From Diaporthe sp. PMI_573 (taxonomy: Eukaryota; Ascomycota; Sordariomycetes; Diaporthales; Diaporthaceae): a stretch of DNA of 64,000 nucleotides. Of the stretch, positions 43,001 to 54,032 are shown piece by piece (the first letter of the stretch is position 1; every line of letters begins with the position of its first letter). Position numbers and translations under genes: made by a program. The stretch spans positions 1,240,001 to 1,304,000 of the forward strand of contig JAJTUP010000013.1 in NCBI GenBank assembly GCA_021399435.1, given 5' to 3'. The notes below the pieces were generated by a model that saw nothing but the letters and a program-made list of their open reading frames with translations, was not told where the DNA came from and made no database searches.

Positions 43001-44988
43001 GCCCAGTTTCTCAGGTCCATGCCCTGTAGCCTAGCAGCGGCGACCCTCTTCACAATGACAATGCCTCGACAGGTGTAGTAGACACGCGATGCGTTCGCCG
43101 AGGATGTCCGTCAGCTAGGAAAGAGCAAAGGTTTCTCTCCTTGCTCGCAGTCGACTCGGTGACGTACAGGATCCGGCATGAGTTTGCTCCAAAGAAGAGT
43201 TCTCCCGGGACTCCTTCCTCCAAGAGAGGTGGGAAGTCTAATTTCAAGGCGGGTTCTGCCCATGAAAGCCAACTTCAAGGCGATCGTCATAGCAAGGGGG
43301 GCACATGGTCCAATCTTCAAGGCTCGTGGTACCGCTAGAGGTTTTCACAGCATGCGTGGGTTGAAAGATGCTTCTGGCCGTGGAGCGTTGCCTGCTCTTG
43401 TTGAATGGTGAGTAGAGGTAGGAATCGAATCTCCAAGATCTAGAGGAATTGTCCCTCAGGTGACTGTGGATCACTGAAGACAAGGAGCCGAATCGGGACT
43501 CATCCTTGAGCTAAGGCGGCTTATTCGCAAGCTCACGGCCCTGTGCGACGTTGAAGAGCGCTGCTGCGACAGGCAGTGCATGGTTTTGGGCAATGCTGAG
43601 GTTGCGTTACGGAGCCGGAGAGGCTCGGCGAGACAGTCTCTGGGTCATCGTCAGCCACCTTCTCTGCGATTTGCTGACATCGCCGACACGCCGGGGGTTC
43701 CGAACTCGCCAGAGGATTCAGTTCAACCAAGGCCGGAGCAAGGTTTGGCGCCTCTGAGAAGGGCTCATTCTTTTTTTGGGCATTCGGCCCGGTCGGGCCT
43801 GTGAGGCATTTGATCCGAGCAGCCCATCGTGTTCAACGTTCGTCTCCCGAAAGGCAAGGTGACGATGACCAAAGGTAACGTTGGAACGAGGCAGGTTGTG
43901 GGGTGCTTGCGCCGGACCATCTAACGGTACCACAACTCAAACAGAGCCCGAGGGTGAGCCAGCGTATCGGGTCACGCAAGGCACGTTGACCGACACGAGG
44001 TGTGTGTTCTTTGTCGTCGACCCAGGCAAATAGATTCGATCGTGACTGACTGCGACGGAGGACGTTGGGGATTTGATGGAGGTGACAGGCTGGCCGTACT
44101 TGCATGGTGGCAGCTGCAGGGATCCCCGCTCTATGTGCGCAGGACTATCGCCATACTGCATGAGCCCTGTCTCCCAAAACCGTAGTTGAAAATCGGGTCT
44201 AACCAATGGCGGAGTGGTTGGCTGACAAGTGGTCGAGGATTTCTCGTATTTGACCTTGACGATAAGTTGACTCGACACCATCAATGCCCTTGGCCCACTG
44301 CAGAACAAGCTGTCAACGGTACCGATTTGACGTCTCCCGTTACCCCAAGAATGGAAAGATTCCAAAGCCTTCTAGCTCTGCGGCGGGCTTGTACGTCACT
44401 CGGCGACCCCACGGGCGATAAGGTGAGGCGAGATACGACATTGGAGCATGCCATCGTCCAAGTTGGGTACCATCCGCCATGGGAGCTTCCGCCGGTTTGG
44501 GCCTGGGCTTGCTTGACGATGGCAGGGGAACTAAGAGCTTGCAGTCCACTATCAGCATGGTGGAGGCTCGGAGATATGCTGGCAGTCATGCTCTGTTTGA
44601 TCACAGGCGGTACAGCACACAAGGCACGGGCCATCTCATCGCTTTCCTATCGTGTATCCCCTCGGGCAAGTGCAGCTCGAGCCCAAATGCAAGATCAAGT
44701 GGGACAGCTCCCGCAGCCGTTGAAGGAAAGTGCAGGGACGGGCCTCGGGAACAGATGAGCGAGCACAAGAGCCGCTGACCACCTGGGCGGGCAGTTGCTT
44801 ACTCCGGAATGGCATGTTGCTTGATGGCGATACGGAAAGAGGCGGCTGACCTCTTCTGTTAGCTTTAGCTCTGGCCACTGGCTTGTTAGGGACTGGTCTG
44901 TCGTCTACTTTCCATCTTTGGCCTCTGCGAATTACTCATCGGGCAAGAAGGAGGCAGGCAGGCAGGCCGAGTGGCCAAGGCATCATCT

Positions 44989-45023
44989 ACATACCTACCT
45001 GGGTACCTACAAGGTAGGTATGT
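44989..45023 (+). repeat. Perfect 12-bp inverted repeat (hairpin) upstream of the GPI-protein gene
   Basis: ACATACCTACCT (44989-45000) is followed after an 11-nt loop by its exact reverse complement AGGTAGGTATGT (45012-45023). The loop itself contains the palindrome GGTACC. It lies about 630 bp upstream of the start at 45649. Whether it is a protein-binding palindrome or an RNA hairpin cannot be told. Confidence 0.85.
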
Positions 45024-45280
45024 CTAGGTGTTTTCCAGGGCCGTCGTTCATCACGGCAGGTGGGCATCCAAGTGGTGGCGTGCGCCGTGTGTGGGAAGGT
45101 TAGGCTGAGTGTGTCTTCCTCCCTCTCGAGTTGGGATGTGTCGAGCGCATCGCATCGTATTGAATCGCACCGCGCGCCTTCACCCGCTCCTTCCGTGGCC
45201 GTGTTGATGATGTGGGCTGACCCTGGGCACCCACTTGCCTTGCTACTGCCCTGCTGCTGCCCTTCTTGCCCTTCTTGCCA

Positions 45281-45301
45281 CCACCACCACCACCACCACC
45301 T
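45281..45301 (+). repeat. (ACC)n microsatellite
   Basis: Seven ACC triplets lie in the CT- and C-rich 5' region of the GPI-protein gene, about 350 bp before its start. Confidence 0.95.
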
Positions 45302-45648
45302 TCTTTCAATCACACCGCGCTTGTGCCTGGTCCCTGCAGGCTCGGGAGCACCGCGGCTGTCGACTCTCTCGTCCCTCCCTCTCGTTGTTGTCTGTTGATA
45401 TAATTCGATCCATCCCACCACCTCCTCCCACCGGTTCCTCACCCGCTCATCCAACCTCTTGCACCACTTTGCACGGTCGTTATTGCACATAAGCACATCG
45501 TTGGTACTCACCGACTCTCACCTTCGTTACCGAGATCAAGGTCAAGACCGGACTACACATTTAGTCAAGCAACACAAGATCTTCAGACACACACACACTC
45601 TCTCTCTCTCTCTCGCTGCCCTCACCAGACAACGTTCGTTCAGCCAAA

Positions 45649-46571
45649 ATGAGACTCTTCCAGATCACCTCCTTCGCCGGGCTTCTCGCCTCTGCCCAGG
45701 CCGGCAAGCATTGGGGCACTGGCACCGAAGCAGGCCCTACCGGTGGCGCTCCTCCTACGAGCACCGAGTGGACGACCGTCGTCGTGCCCACTTACACAAC
45801 CTACTGCCCGGTATGTTTTTTCTGTGCTGCAAGGACCATTGCCCGACTGCTGCTGACTGATGTGCTCTCCAGTCTCCCACTACCTGGGCCTGGAACAATG
45901 TGACCTACACCGTCACTTCTGCGACGACCATCACCTTGCGTAAGTACCATTGCCCCTTCCAGACTTTTCCGCACCTTTGCTTCTTGGGCCCCTATCCCTT
46001 GTTTGTTTTGCACACGCAATCGCTGTGAAACAGCCTCGGGGAACTACTCTCTGTGACTCGTGGCCCTGGAGAATCGCCAGTTTATGTTGCCCGAGGCTGA
46101 CCGTTCTTGATAGCTTGCCCTTGCACTCTGTCGGTCACCACTCCTCCGCCCATCACCACCACCTCCACCTACACCACTGAGGTGCCGTGTGAGACCACAT
46201 CCACTCCGTCAGGCGGCGTTCCTTACCCGAGCGTTAACTCCACCGTCGTGATTCCTCCGCCTGTCACCATCCCCACTGGTCCTGGTGCCCCTGGTGCCCC
46301 AACCACCCCTCTGCCGGGAGTCTCCTCTAGCACAGTGACCTCGACGACCGTGATTGTTAGCACCCCTCCACCGTCGACCTTCCTGTCCGGGACCACCCCA
46401 ATCGGCGGCCCAGCCCCCACTCCTACTACTTTCGCCACGACTTCGCCCACGAACACGCCCGTGGCCCCTACTTCGTCTCCTGCTGGTGTCGTCACTGCAG
46501 GTGCTCCCAAGATGGGATCCCAGGCCGGTGCCCTCGGCTTGATCGCCGGTCTTGCGGCCTTTGCACTCTAA
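45649..46571 (+). CDS. GPI-anchored Ser/Thr/Pro-rich cell wall protein
   Basis: Three exons (45649-45810, 45873-45939, 46114-46571) give 228 aa. The signal peptide is MRLFQITSFAGLLASAQA. The mature chain opens with TEWTTVVVPTYTTYCP and a Cys-bearing Thr-rich block (NNVTYTVTSATTITLPCPCTLS), then long Pro/Thr/Ser runs with an N-glycosylation site (NST). It ends in a hydrophobic tail (ALGLIAGLAAFAL) after a small-residue stretch GSQAG, which fits a GPI attachment site. This layout is that of SED1-like structural wall glycoproteins in filamentous fungi. It would be heavily O-mannosylated and linked to the wall or plasma membrane. The 5' region is CT-rich, common for strongly expressed fungal genes. 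The exact family is not assigned. Confidence 0.82.
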
Positions 46572-48753
46572 TTTGTGATTGATTTGGGGATTTGAGCAGA
46601 CATGTGTCGAATGATTCTTGGACGATTTTGGACGTCTCATGATTGAGCAAGCTAATGATGGAGATGGATGCAAACTGTTTGTCACGACTTATACCCTTCT
46701 AGACTTTCCTTCACTGGACCAAGCGAAACGGCTGTCATTTATTAAACCAATGTCGGGAGTAATGGATTGGCGAAAATGGTGGAACTCGTGGATTTGCTTT
46801 GGTAGCTGCGAGGCACAGCCTCAACACAACAATAGACCTTAATGTTTCACATGAAGCTCAGGCTGACTGTCTCTGGACATGAACCAGCCGCTTTCTTCGA
46901 ATTGGGCCATTAGAGATTTCTTGTGTGTACACTGACTACGGCAGACCCAACCCAGTCGAAGCGCTCTCGCGGTATTCCACCAATCTAGGTATCAACTTGG
47001 GCGAAGCCGAAAGACCACTGTGCCCACATCGACTGACATGCAGCTTCTGTAGGATCCTAGGTAGCCAGGGCCATCAAATTGCATTTTTACCTGTTTATTT
47101 CTCGTACTACCACACCACGTTACCCCCCCCCCCCACAGTTCATGCTGAGCCGAGCCTTGCCACAATGAATTTCCGTTGTGGGAGAAGTCACTCACGTTGT
47201 ACGGAATGCACGAGGGGTATATCTCCGCTCGTAAATATAACCAGCAGAAAATCATGGGAAAAGACCGCCATCTGGAGTCCCCAGACCGAGCCCCAAATAA
47301 CAAGGATTCTCCTACTGAGTCAAGTGCTCAAGCTGCAGAGTCACCAATACGGCACTCATAGGGTCGTGACGAACTTGTGATGCCACCATCACCTCCGGCT
47401 GGATCACACCGAGAAATATGCCATTCCTGTCACTTGCCCTATCCTACCCTGCCAGCACTCAAGCCCAATGGCACTGACCCACACCGAGGCCGTATCGCAT
47501 CAACAATACGAGGTTTCCCGGCGTGGGATTTGCTCGTCACTGGAGCCCAGCTGTCAGGGTATGCCAAGACCCCTTCGATTGGCTATTGCCTCTATGCATG
47601 CATAAGTGTCGAGCACTACCGGTTGGAACCGATAGCTTCTCTTTCCCTGGTGCTTACACATGCGCCCAGTTCTCCAAGATTGCCCCTCTGCTACACACCA
47701 ACAGACGCAACGGGCCTTCTTTGCAGATACACGTTGTAAGCCAGTCCCCCACCCGACCAACCACGCATGGCCCAGGGATCATCGATCCCACCCTACCAGC
47801 ACATCGCATGCCGGGAAAAGCGTGGTCCCAGTGGCCCTCGGCAAGGCTGCAGCCCCACTTGTCGACATGGCAGCACAAAAGTGTGGTATTGCAGATCTGA
47901 CTGCACGTCGTTCCGCTTTGATTTCCGGGCCGTCTTCGTATGGACGCATTTTTCTGGGTCGAGGGGGCTGCTCTTGCTTGATGCAGGGCAACGTGCCGAC
48001 CACCAACTGGCATGTGGAGGTCATGGGGATGGACGGGCTTGGCCTGTTGTGCTCCTGAGAGTGTCGAGTGTGTTTGGCCCAACCTTCTCACGACCTGTTC
48101 AAAAGATCTCAGGGCTATTCGACTTGTGGTTACTGAAGTACTGCGGTGGAACCTGATTTTATCCCAGGAATGGAACGCCCAAAGGGATCACATGTCTTCA
48201 TACCCCTTCGATTAGGAATTGAAATTGTGCACATGTTGGTGCAGGATGTAGGCTCTGGAGCAGCCTCTCGCGTGGGCTTGGTGGATATCCGGTCAGGCAG
48301 ACTCGGACATCTTGCACTTTGACATTTAGTCGAATTCTGTTTCTTTTGAATCCCTGATATTATATACTGAAGGCAGTGAGTGGCCCAAACGAAAACACAG
48401 ATCTACCCATCAATTGATGGTGAGCAATTGGTGTCGAAATGCTGGGATGGATCGGCTGAGACAACATTGAACACGGCAGAAGACAAATTTGAACACCTCA
48501 TCCAGATTTGCAGTGAAGCTGCAATTCTTTGCAAAATTGATTATTGACAAATTGTTTTCTTGCTTGCCAAGCTAAACTTCCGCGTAGTACCGCGGGATCA
48601 CATATCCAAGCGCAGAAATGAGTCAATTTTAGGAACATTCAGTCCTTCGAGCTGGAAAATCCCGTAGAGTTGAGATATGCCTATGGAACTGTCACCTGTC
48701 CAAAATTTTCCATTGCTCCCAGGATGCAGCCCAGGTACTTCGTGCGTGAAGGG
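46572..48753. other. Intergenic, no gene recognised
   Basis: About 2.2 kb follows the GPI-protein gene. A C homopolymer of about 13 bases lies near 47126. Short frames on both strands have no recognisable features, and the 3' end of the secreted-protein pseudogene follows. Confidence 0.55.
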
Positions 48754-49647
48754 TTACTGCAAGTCAGCACAGTGCCCAGTGCCTCCAATGACGTTTCTCC
48801 CGTTCGGGATCGTGTCCATGCCCACGACCTGCTCGTACAAGGTAACCTCCTGCGTGAGTACGGACCCGCAGTTTCTCGTGTCCCCGTGGTTATGCTTGAA
48901 GCGGATTGTCCCTTTCATTGGGATGCAGTTCGTGTCCTTGAGCGCGACGTTGAGGTCATAGTAATTCTGGTTCACAAGCCAACACCCACCCCAGGTCACC
49001 GTGGCCTCGGAGTCAATAATGTCGGAGACGCCGCAGCCGCCCTCTATGCAGCGGATGTTGTCCCCCGTGGCGTCGAAAGTCAGGACCTCTATGGAAGACT
49101 AGTTGTCCTCGTCCTCGTAGCTGACCCTCACCATCCCGTCTATTGTCTTGACGCCCTTTGTCCTGCCGCCGACGTCATCGGGCATGTCGATTACTTGCTC
49201 CAATATACACAGGACGAGGAAAACGAAAATCAATTACCGCTGGAGAATTCAACCAATCTTACTGTTCAAGGCGTTGAAGACTTACCGATAATCATCTCTT
49301 GTCTGGTCACCACCTGAGATGAGCTTTTTGGCTAGCTTAACAAAGGGATTTCCGCCCAGCTGCAACGCATCTTCGAGTCAGCAGGGTTCGCATCCAACGT
49401 CAGGTAGGTTCCCGGACGCCGGTGAAGCCGCAGTACGTTCCATGCCGAATGCTTCGTGGCGCGACCCGAGCATGCTTCTCAAGATATGTGAGGGTAGGAG
49501 GTGATGAGAGTTACGTACAATACATGTTGAGCAGGCCCCACTTTGGCGTCCAACGAGGCTGACGCCAGGTGATTCAACATGTGGTCGGGGACTTGCCAAC
49601 TCCAGTTTCGTAGCCAGGAGGGCTGTCGAGATCATACGAAGCGCCAT
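48754..49647 (-). pseudogene. Secreted Cys-containing protein gene interrupted by a nonsense codon
   Basis: Exon 1 (49647-49519) encodes a signal-peptide-like start MALRMISTALLATKLELASP and a CSTCI motif and ends at a GTACGT donor. A short exon 49313-49286 and a long one 49193-48754 restore a single frame by standard splice signals. The reconstructed frame would be about 198 residues but has TAG at 49101-49099, between coherent blocks (TIDGMVRVSYEDEDN before, SSIEVLTFDATGDNIRC after). The rest has the look of a compact extracellular domain with paired Cys (CIEGGCGVSDI, WGGCWLVN, DTNCIPM, RNCGSVL, GHCADLQ). I do not recognise the family. A C-to-T change (CAG to TAG) would explain the stop. An undetected intron is the alternative. 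Confidence 0.5.
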
Positions 49648-51889
49648 ATTGGGTGGTAAAAGAATGACCGGTCTAAGTGACTGTGCATCGCTTGGTCTAA
49701 GGAGCGTAGAATCGTGCCCAAGAGAGTGACTACAGGTGATGCTGTGCTTGGTATTGAGATACCCAGGACAGTGGGCTGAGACCCAGACGTTAAATAAGAA
49801 ATCCCCAGTGCACATGAGGCTCAAGTACAGGACTTTGAGTCCATCTGGAATCAGCCACAAATCCCACATCACGATGTTAAAAGGCTGCTAGGCCCACCTC
49901 GTTCGACAACCTTATCCGCGTATGCAGTGAGCCAATGTCTCCTAATTCTCCTCGGCGTTTCTATTTACGGCCCTATGAACAGCCGATAGACAAAACACAG
50001 TTCAAGACTTGGGGGTCTGCCAAGTTCAAACTGTTTTACCGAACTTTGCTGTTCATATCGGTCTAGACTCCAGCCACCGCATGATCAATGCCAACTGAGA
50101 AGACGACACAGACCTTAAGGTGAAGATGTTCTTTCAACATTATTTGGGATTGAGTCAGCTAAGTATACCACAAGGCAAATGACTGTTACAATTCATGGTT
50201 CTTCGTAAACCCAAGTTTGGCCTGGGCCTGTTATAGATGGCAGAGAAACCCACTGGACGTAAGAAGCCCCCTTTCAATAGTCTTGGTCTCCATGCGGCTT
50301 GACATTTGGAGAAATTTGACCACCGTCTTCTGGATTTATCAATAGACCGAGCAGCCTCACCTTGCTCGTGGCTTGACTCTGGGCTTGAGATGAACTTGAC
50401 ACTTTGGATAGCGACATCTGGATCTTGTCACGAATTGGATGACCAAAGCTGTGGAAAACGCTCTCGTATCGTTTTCTTGGTTCTCATAAACCGCATGGCT
50501 CGGGTGATGGCGTAACACACAGCCTATGTGTTGCGATAGATACCTTAGGCGCCGCTGTTGCCGCGGCCCATGGTGGCAAACTATATTCCGGTTTGTCTAG
50601 GGGTTGCATAGGCCATCCTCGCCACATTATGTGGTTAATTTTTGAATCTCAAGTCAGCTATATCTTCTTCATGTCAATTAAAAACTCAGATGTCGTAGTT
50701 TCGACACCTGGAACGACCGCCGGGCTGACAGGCAAGGGATGCGTGGAGTTATTCGGGAACATCCAGGCTGTGTATGCATGGCAGGCACTGAGACTCATTC
50801 TTACACTGGAAAATGTTCCATTCCCTCCTGAGGATCCGGGGGGCGGGGGGTAACGTTTCTTTGCACTGTTAGCTGAGTAGGACTTTTTGAGACAGTCGCC
50901 TCTCCTGGGCATAGAATAGTGGAAAGGCCCGGGAGACGACTGGCCCCGCAAGATTTCCTTCATTTGTATTCAAATTAGTCGTATGTGACGATAATGAGCC
51001 TATGATCCAATTCTCTCGGCTGCGCTCCTCAAATCAGGATTTGAGTACAGCATGTCCCCCTTTCAAGGTATGTTGAGCAGGCTCATGTGCGTGTGCCTTG
51101 GTGCATGTGTGAGCTGGCACAGCTTTGGTAGTGTATACATTCCCAATCCAACTGTCTTCGGGAAATGTGTTGCATCTATTTTGTTTGTTATGTGAAGCTC
51201 AAATTGTAGTGTATTTCCAGGCTGAGTAATTTATTTCTATTTCAAATGATGGATCATACATGGAACCCCAAGGCCCTTGTGCCCTTCGTAGCTTGCAGCC
51301 AGAGGTTGTTTGCCTCCCTACCATTCAGCCCTAAATCCCTTCAAAGATTCCCGGGACCATAATGAAGATTGGATACCGCTGCCAGTTGGAAGAAGATGGC
51401 TTGGTCATATAGGCAGCCCTGCAAGTATTCATGTGCAGTTGAGCACTCTTGCACCATTGCATGATCACACATGGCCTAGCTCTTTCGGGAGAATCTTCAT
51501 CAAGTGTATGATAGCATACCGTTCAAAAATGTATTCTCGCGACTGAGGAGCACAATAAAGGCTTCATTGCTGGCTGCGTCTGTCGAGCGGACGACTGCCA
51601 CATAGTTGCGGTCGGAGGCTTAGGCCTACTTCAGGTGGATTAAGATGCCCTGCACAAATTCATTAGAAAGAACAAATCAGTTCAGGCGCTAGTACAGAGC
51701 TCCCTAATCGTGTCGAATGCCCCGCTGCAGGCAGAAGTAGACGCTAGTGCTCTGCTTTTGTGTAGGCTTCACGGACTTGTTTACAGCGCCGAGCTCTGTC
51801 GCGATGATCTGCCTTTGTATCCCTTCACTCACGAGACAGTCTCATCCAACCACCAGTGTTTGGCCCTGAACTTTCCAGGTCGCTTCAAA
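49648..51889. other. Intergenic, no gene recognised
   Basis: About 2.2 kb has only short frames on both strands. A G-rich stretch lies near 50838-50850. No RNA gene, repeat or domain is identified. Confidence 0.55.
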
Positions 51890-53029
51890 ATGGACCATCC
51901 ATTGCGAGACCCAGACCCAGACAACAATAGAGGTGATCACGATGCCCCTGCCGACCGCTTTGAACATTCTGTTCAGCAAGCAGTGCAGCGAGCAGCGCAA
52001 CGCGCATCCGTCGCGCGCAGTCTGCTGACTTACACCCACGACCCTGAAGTTTAGGAGGCTTTACAGGTAGGCTTCTACAATCGGCTCGTCTCATTTTGAT
52101 GACCGTGTTTTGACATTCTCACGGCGTGGTTTCGAGAAGCTCTGCAATAATTGAGAACCATGATACAGCCAGTGACACTGATCACCATGCCGGGCGCCAC
52201 CGCAATCTGGCTAACAACTTCAACGAGTCCAATGTGGCCGTCGAGAGTACCTTGGCAATCCAAGGCACAGCTCCGTCCATCAGAAGCCCTCCCAGCAGCG
52301 AGACCATTTCGGTCAACAGAACTTGGCGCGCCGACCGCACGGAGGATGCCAACCGCCTTGAGCACGCCAACGGCCATGAGCACACCGGCGATACTGCCCC
52401 CTCTAACTGGACTTCTGCGGCTGATGTAACTCCACGTTTTCCCCGGCTCATAATCACCGACGCTTCCGCGGACAACAGGCACACCGTGCGCCCTCTCATC
52501 CCAGCCTTCGGCAGTCCATCACTGCGCCCCCGTGCCCCCACCGATGATGGAGGCCGCCAAGCTCGCGTGAACTCCCTGACCGGTGTTGCTCCCAGAGCTT
52601 ACTCTACTACTACGCTTGGTGGTGCCCGGAGACCATCCCTTGCTCGGGCATCTAGTCGTGGGGCCCTAGCGAACGATTCCGTGCCTGAGAATGGTGTCTT
52701 CCCGGGCAGAGCCGATACTTCTCAGGCGGCCGGTGATGTTCACATTTCGGACAATGATATCATTGCGGACGGTCCTCTTCCGGCGGCTGGCGATACCCCT
52801 ATTGTGGGAACAATGCCTGCGATCGGTCGCGACGCCTACATCACTGTCCAGTGCCCCAACGGCGAGGTAAGCTTCCCAGGTTACAGCAGCATCGGCCCAT
52901 GTGTTAACCGAGGTGGCCCAGTTCTACACTGTACGAATTGACTTGACTAATGCGGCACCCAACGTGACATACAACATCTCAATCAATATCCCGCCCTGTC
53001 CGCCACCTTCGCCACCCTCGCCGCCCTAG
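51890..53029 (+). CDS. Orphan protein gene, disordered body and Pro-rich end (5' structure uncertain)
   Basis: A long plus-strand frame covers about 52126-52866. It joins through a 46-nt intron (GTAAGC at 52867, AG at 52912) to a last exon 52913-53029. That join gives ITVQCPNGE followed by VAQFYTVRIDLTNAAPNVTYNISINI and a terminal CPPPSPPSPP, which is more protein-like than reading through. The body is hydrophilic, Ser/Asp/Arg-rich and probably disordered. A 5' exon beginning MDHPLRDPDPDNNRGDHDAP (51890) is likely, but its frame meets TAG at 52052 and I could not find a donor that joins it cleanly. Either an exon boundary was missed or the gene is damaged. No family is recognised and there is no signal peptide at this start. 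Confidence 0.4.
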
Positions 53030-54032
53030 GGAAGGGGCGAACGCTTTTGCGATGCAGAACCTAGAAGATCGCTTGATTCTAGAGCCATATCGTTGGCTTC
53101 GACGCCTGTGGGAATAGACCCTAAGTCTCCTTGATTCACCCAGCGTTTTTCCGATTCAGGATAACTACCAAACGGCCTTGGATGAGGTTTTGTGGAAGAG
53201 GATGGTGTCTTGGGCTACAAGGCACACAGTCTGCTCAGGGAGCAAAGCCTATATCAGATAGCAGCAAAGTCTCTCGTTTCGCAGAGCGAATGATTGATCT
53301 GGCTTGAGTTGACGACAACACGCCAGGAGCTGGCAGGAAGTCGGCATGAGCAGGCGGAATTCCACCATGTGCATATGAAACATCGGCAGGAGTAGATGAT
53401 GAGTCAGCACGAGCGCATAATATATTGCACGAGAAGTTGCGATAGCGGCATAGGCACCGTAATTCATCTCACTTCAACGCATGTACAATGTTTGTCAAGA
53501 GAAAATGCAATCGTACGAGTCCCTCGTGGCAGGGAATCCTCTAGTGAGCCAATGTAAACTAACCTCTGGTCACTTGTTACTTGGCAAGCACACCTGGGAA
53601 AACCAAGTTTCATTGGGTATCATCTTTCTTGAGGTGTTAGTCGCTTTTTTGCTAGGTCTATCCAGATGTCATGATTCTTGCCGGTGAACGCATTTTGGGC
53701 GTGGCCCAAAGCATCACCAGGAAAGAGCCTTCTTTTCCCCCATGCGAGGGCTGACGTGTCTTGAAGGAGGTGCCCCATTTGGTATGAACATTGTTAAATC
53801 CTGCGAAGGGCGATGTGCCATGCCTCGTGTGTTCCAACAATGTCAAGGCCGGGCCGATGACGGGCCCTGTTCGAAGGTGCTCTCCTGCTCTCAAGGAGCT
53901 AGAGAAGGCCGATTCTATAAAGTGCTAAGGAGAGGCAAAGCAGCATCTAAACCCTCACTATTCACCCCGTTACCTCCCTCGAGAGGCCCGGGCATTCAGT
54001 GACGCGGGAAGCAGGGACGCAAGATACGGCCC
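53030..54032. other. Intergenic, no gene recognised
   Basis: About 1 kb lies between convergent genes. There are only short frames. Nothing is identified. Confidence 0.55.

Larger units (their letters stand above)
37063..45648. other. 8.6-kb stretch with no recognisable gene
   Basis: The part next to 37062 is the promoter of the secreted-protein gene (TATAAA on the minus strand at 37396-37401). Further on, frames up to 245 codons exist on both strands (for example minus 39765-40502, plus 44186-44758), but none shows a domain, a consistent splice pattern or a signal peptide. Base composition is not strongly AT-biased, so heavy RIP decay is not apparent. The right end (about 44950-45648) belongs to the 5' region of the GPI-protein gene and carries a hairpin and CT-rich tracts. 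Confidence 0.55.

Noticed and set aside
43141..43411. Overlapping basic frames that look faintly like a Gag or RNA-binding segment
   Set aside because: No CCHC knuckle, no polymerase or integrase nearby, and no flanking long terminal repeats seen.
43415..43440. TTCGATTC-like stretch resembling a tRNA T-loop on the minus strand
   Set aside because: The flanking bases do not pair as a T-stem and no acceptor or anticodon arm fits around it.
44186..44758. 190-codon plus-strand frame
   Set aside because: An equally open frame lies antisense to it. Neither resembles a known protein.
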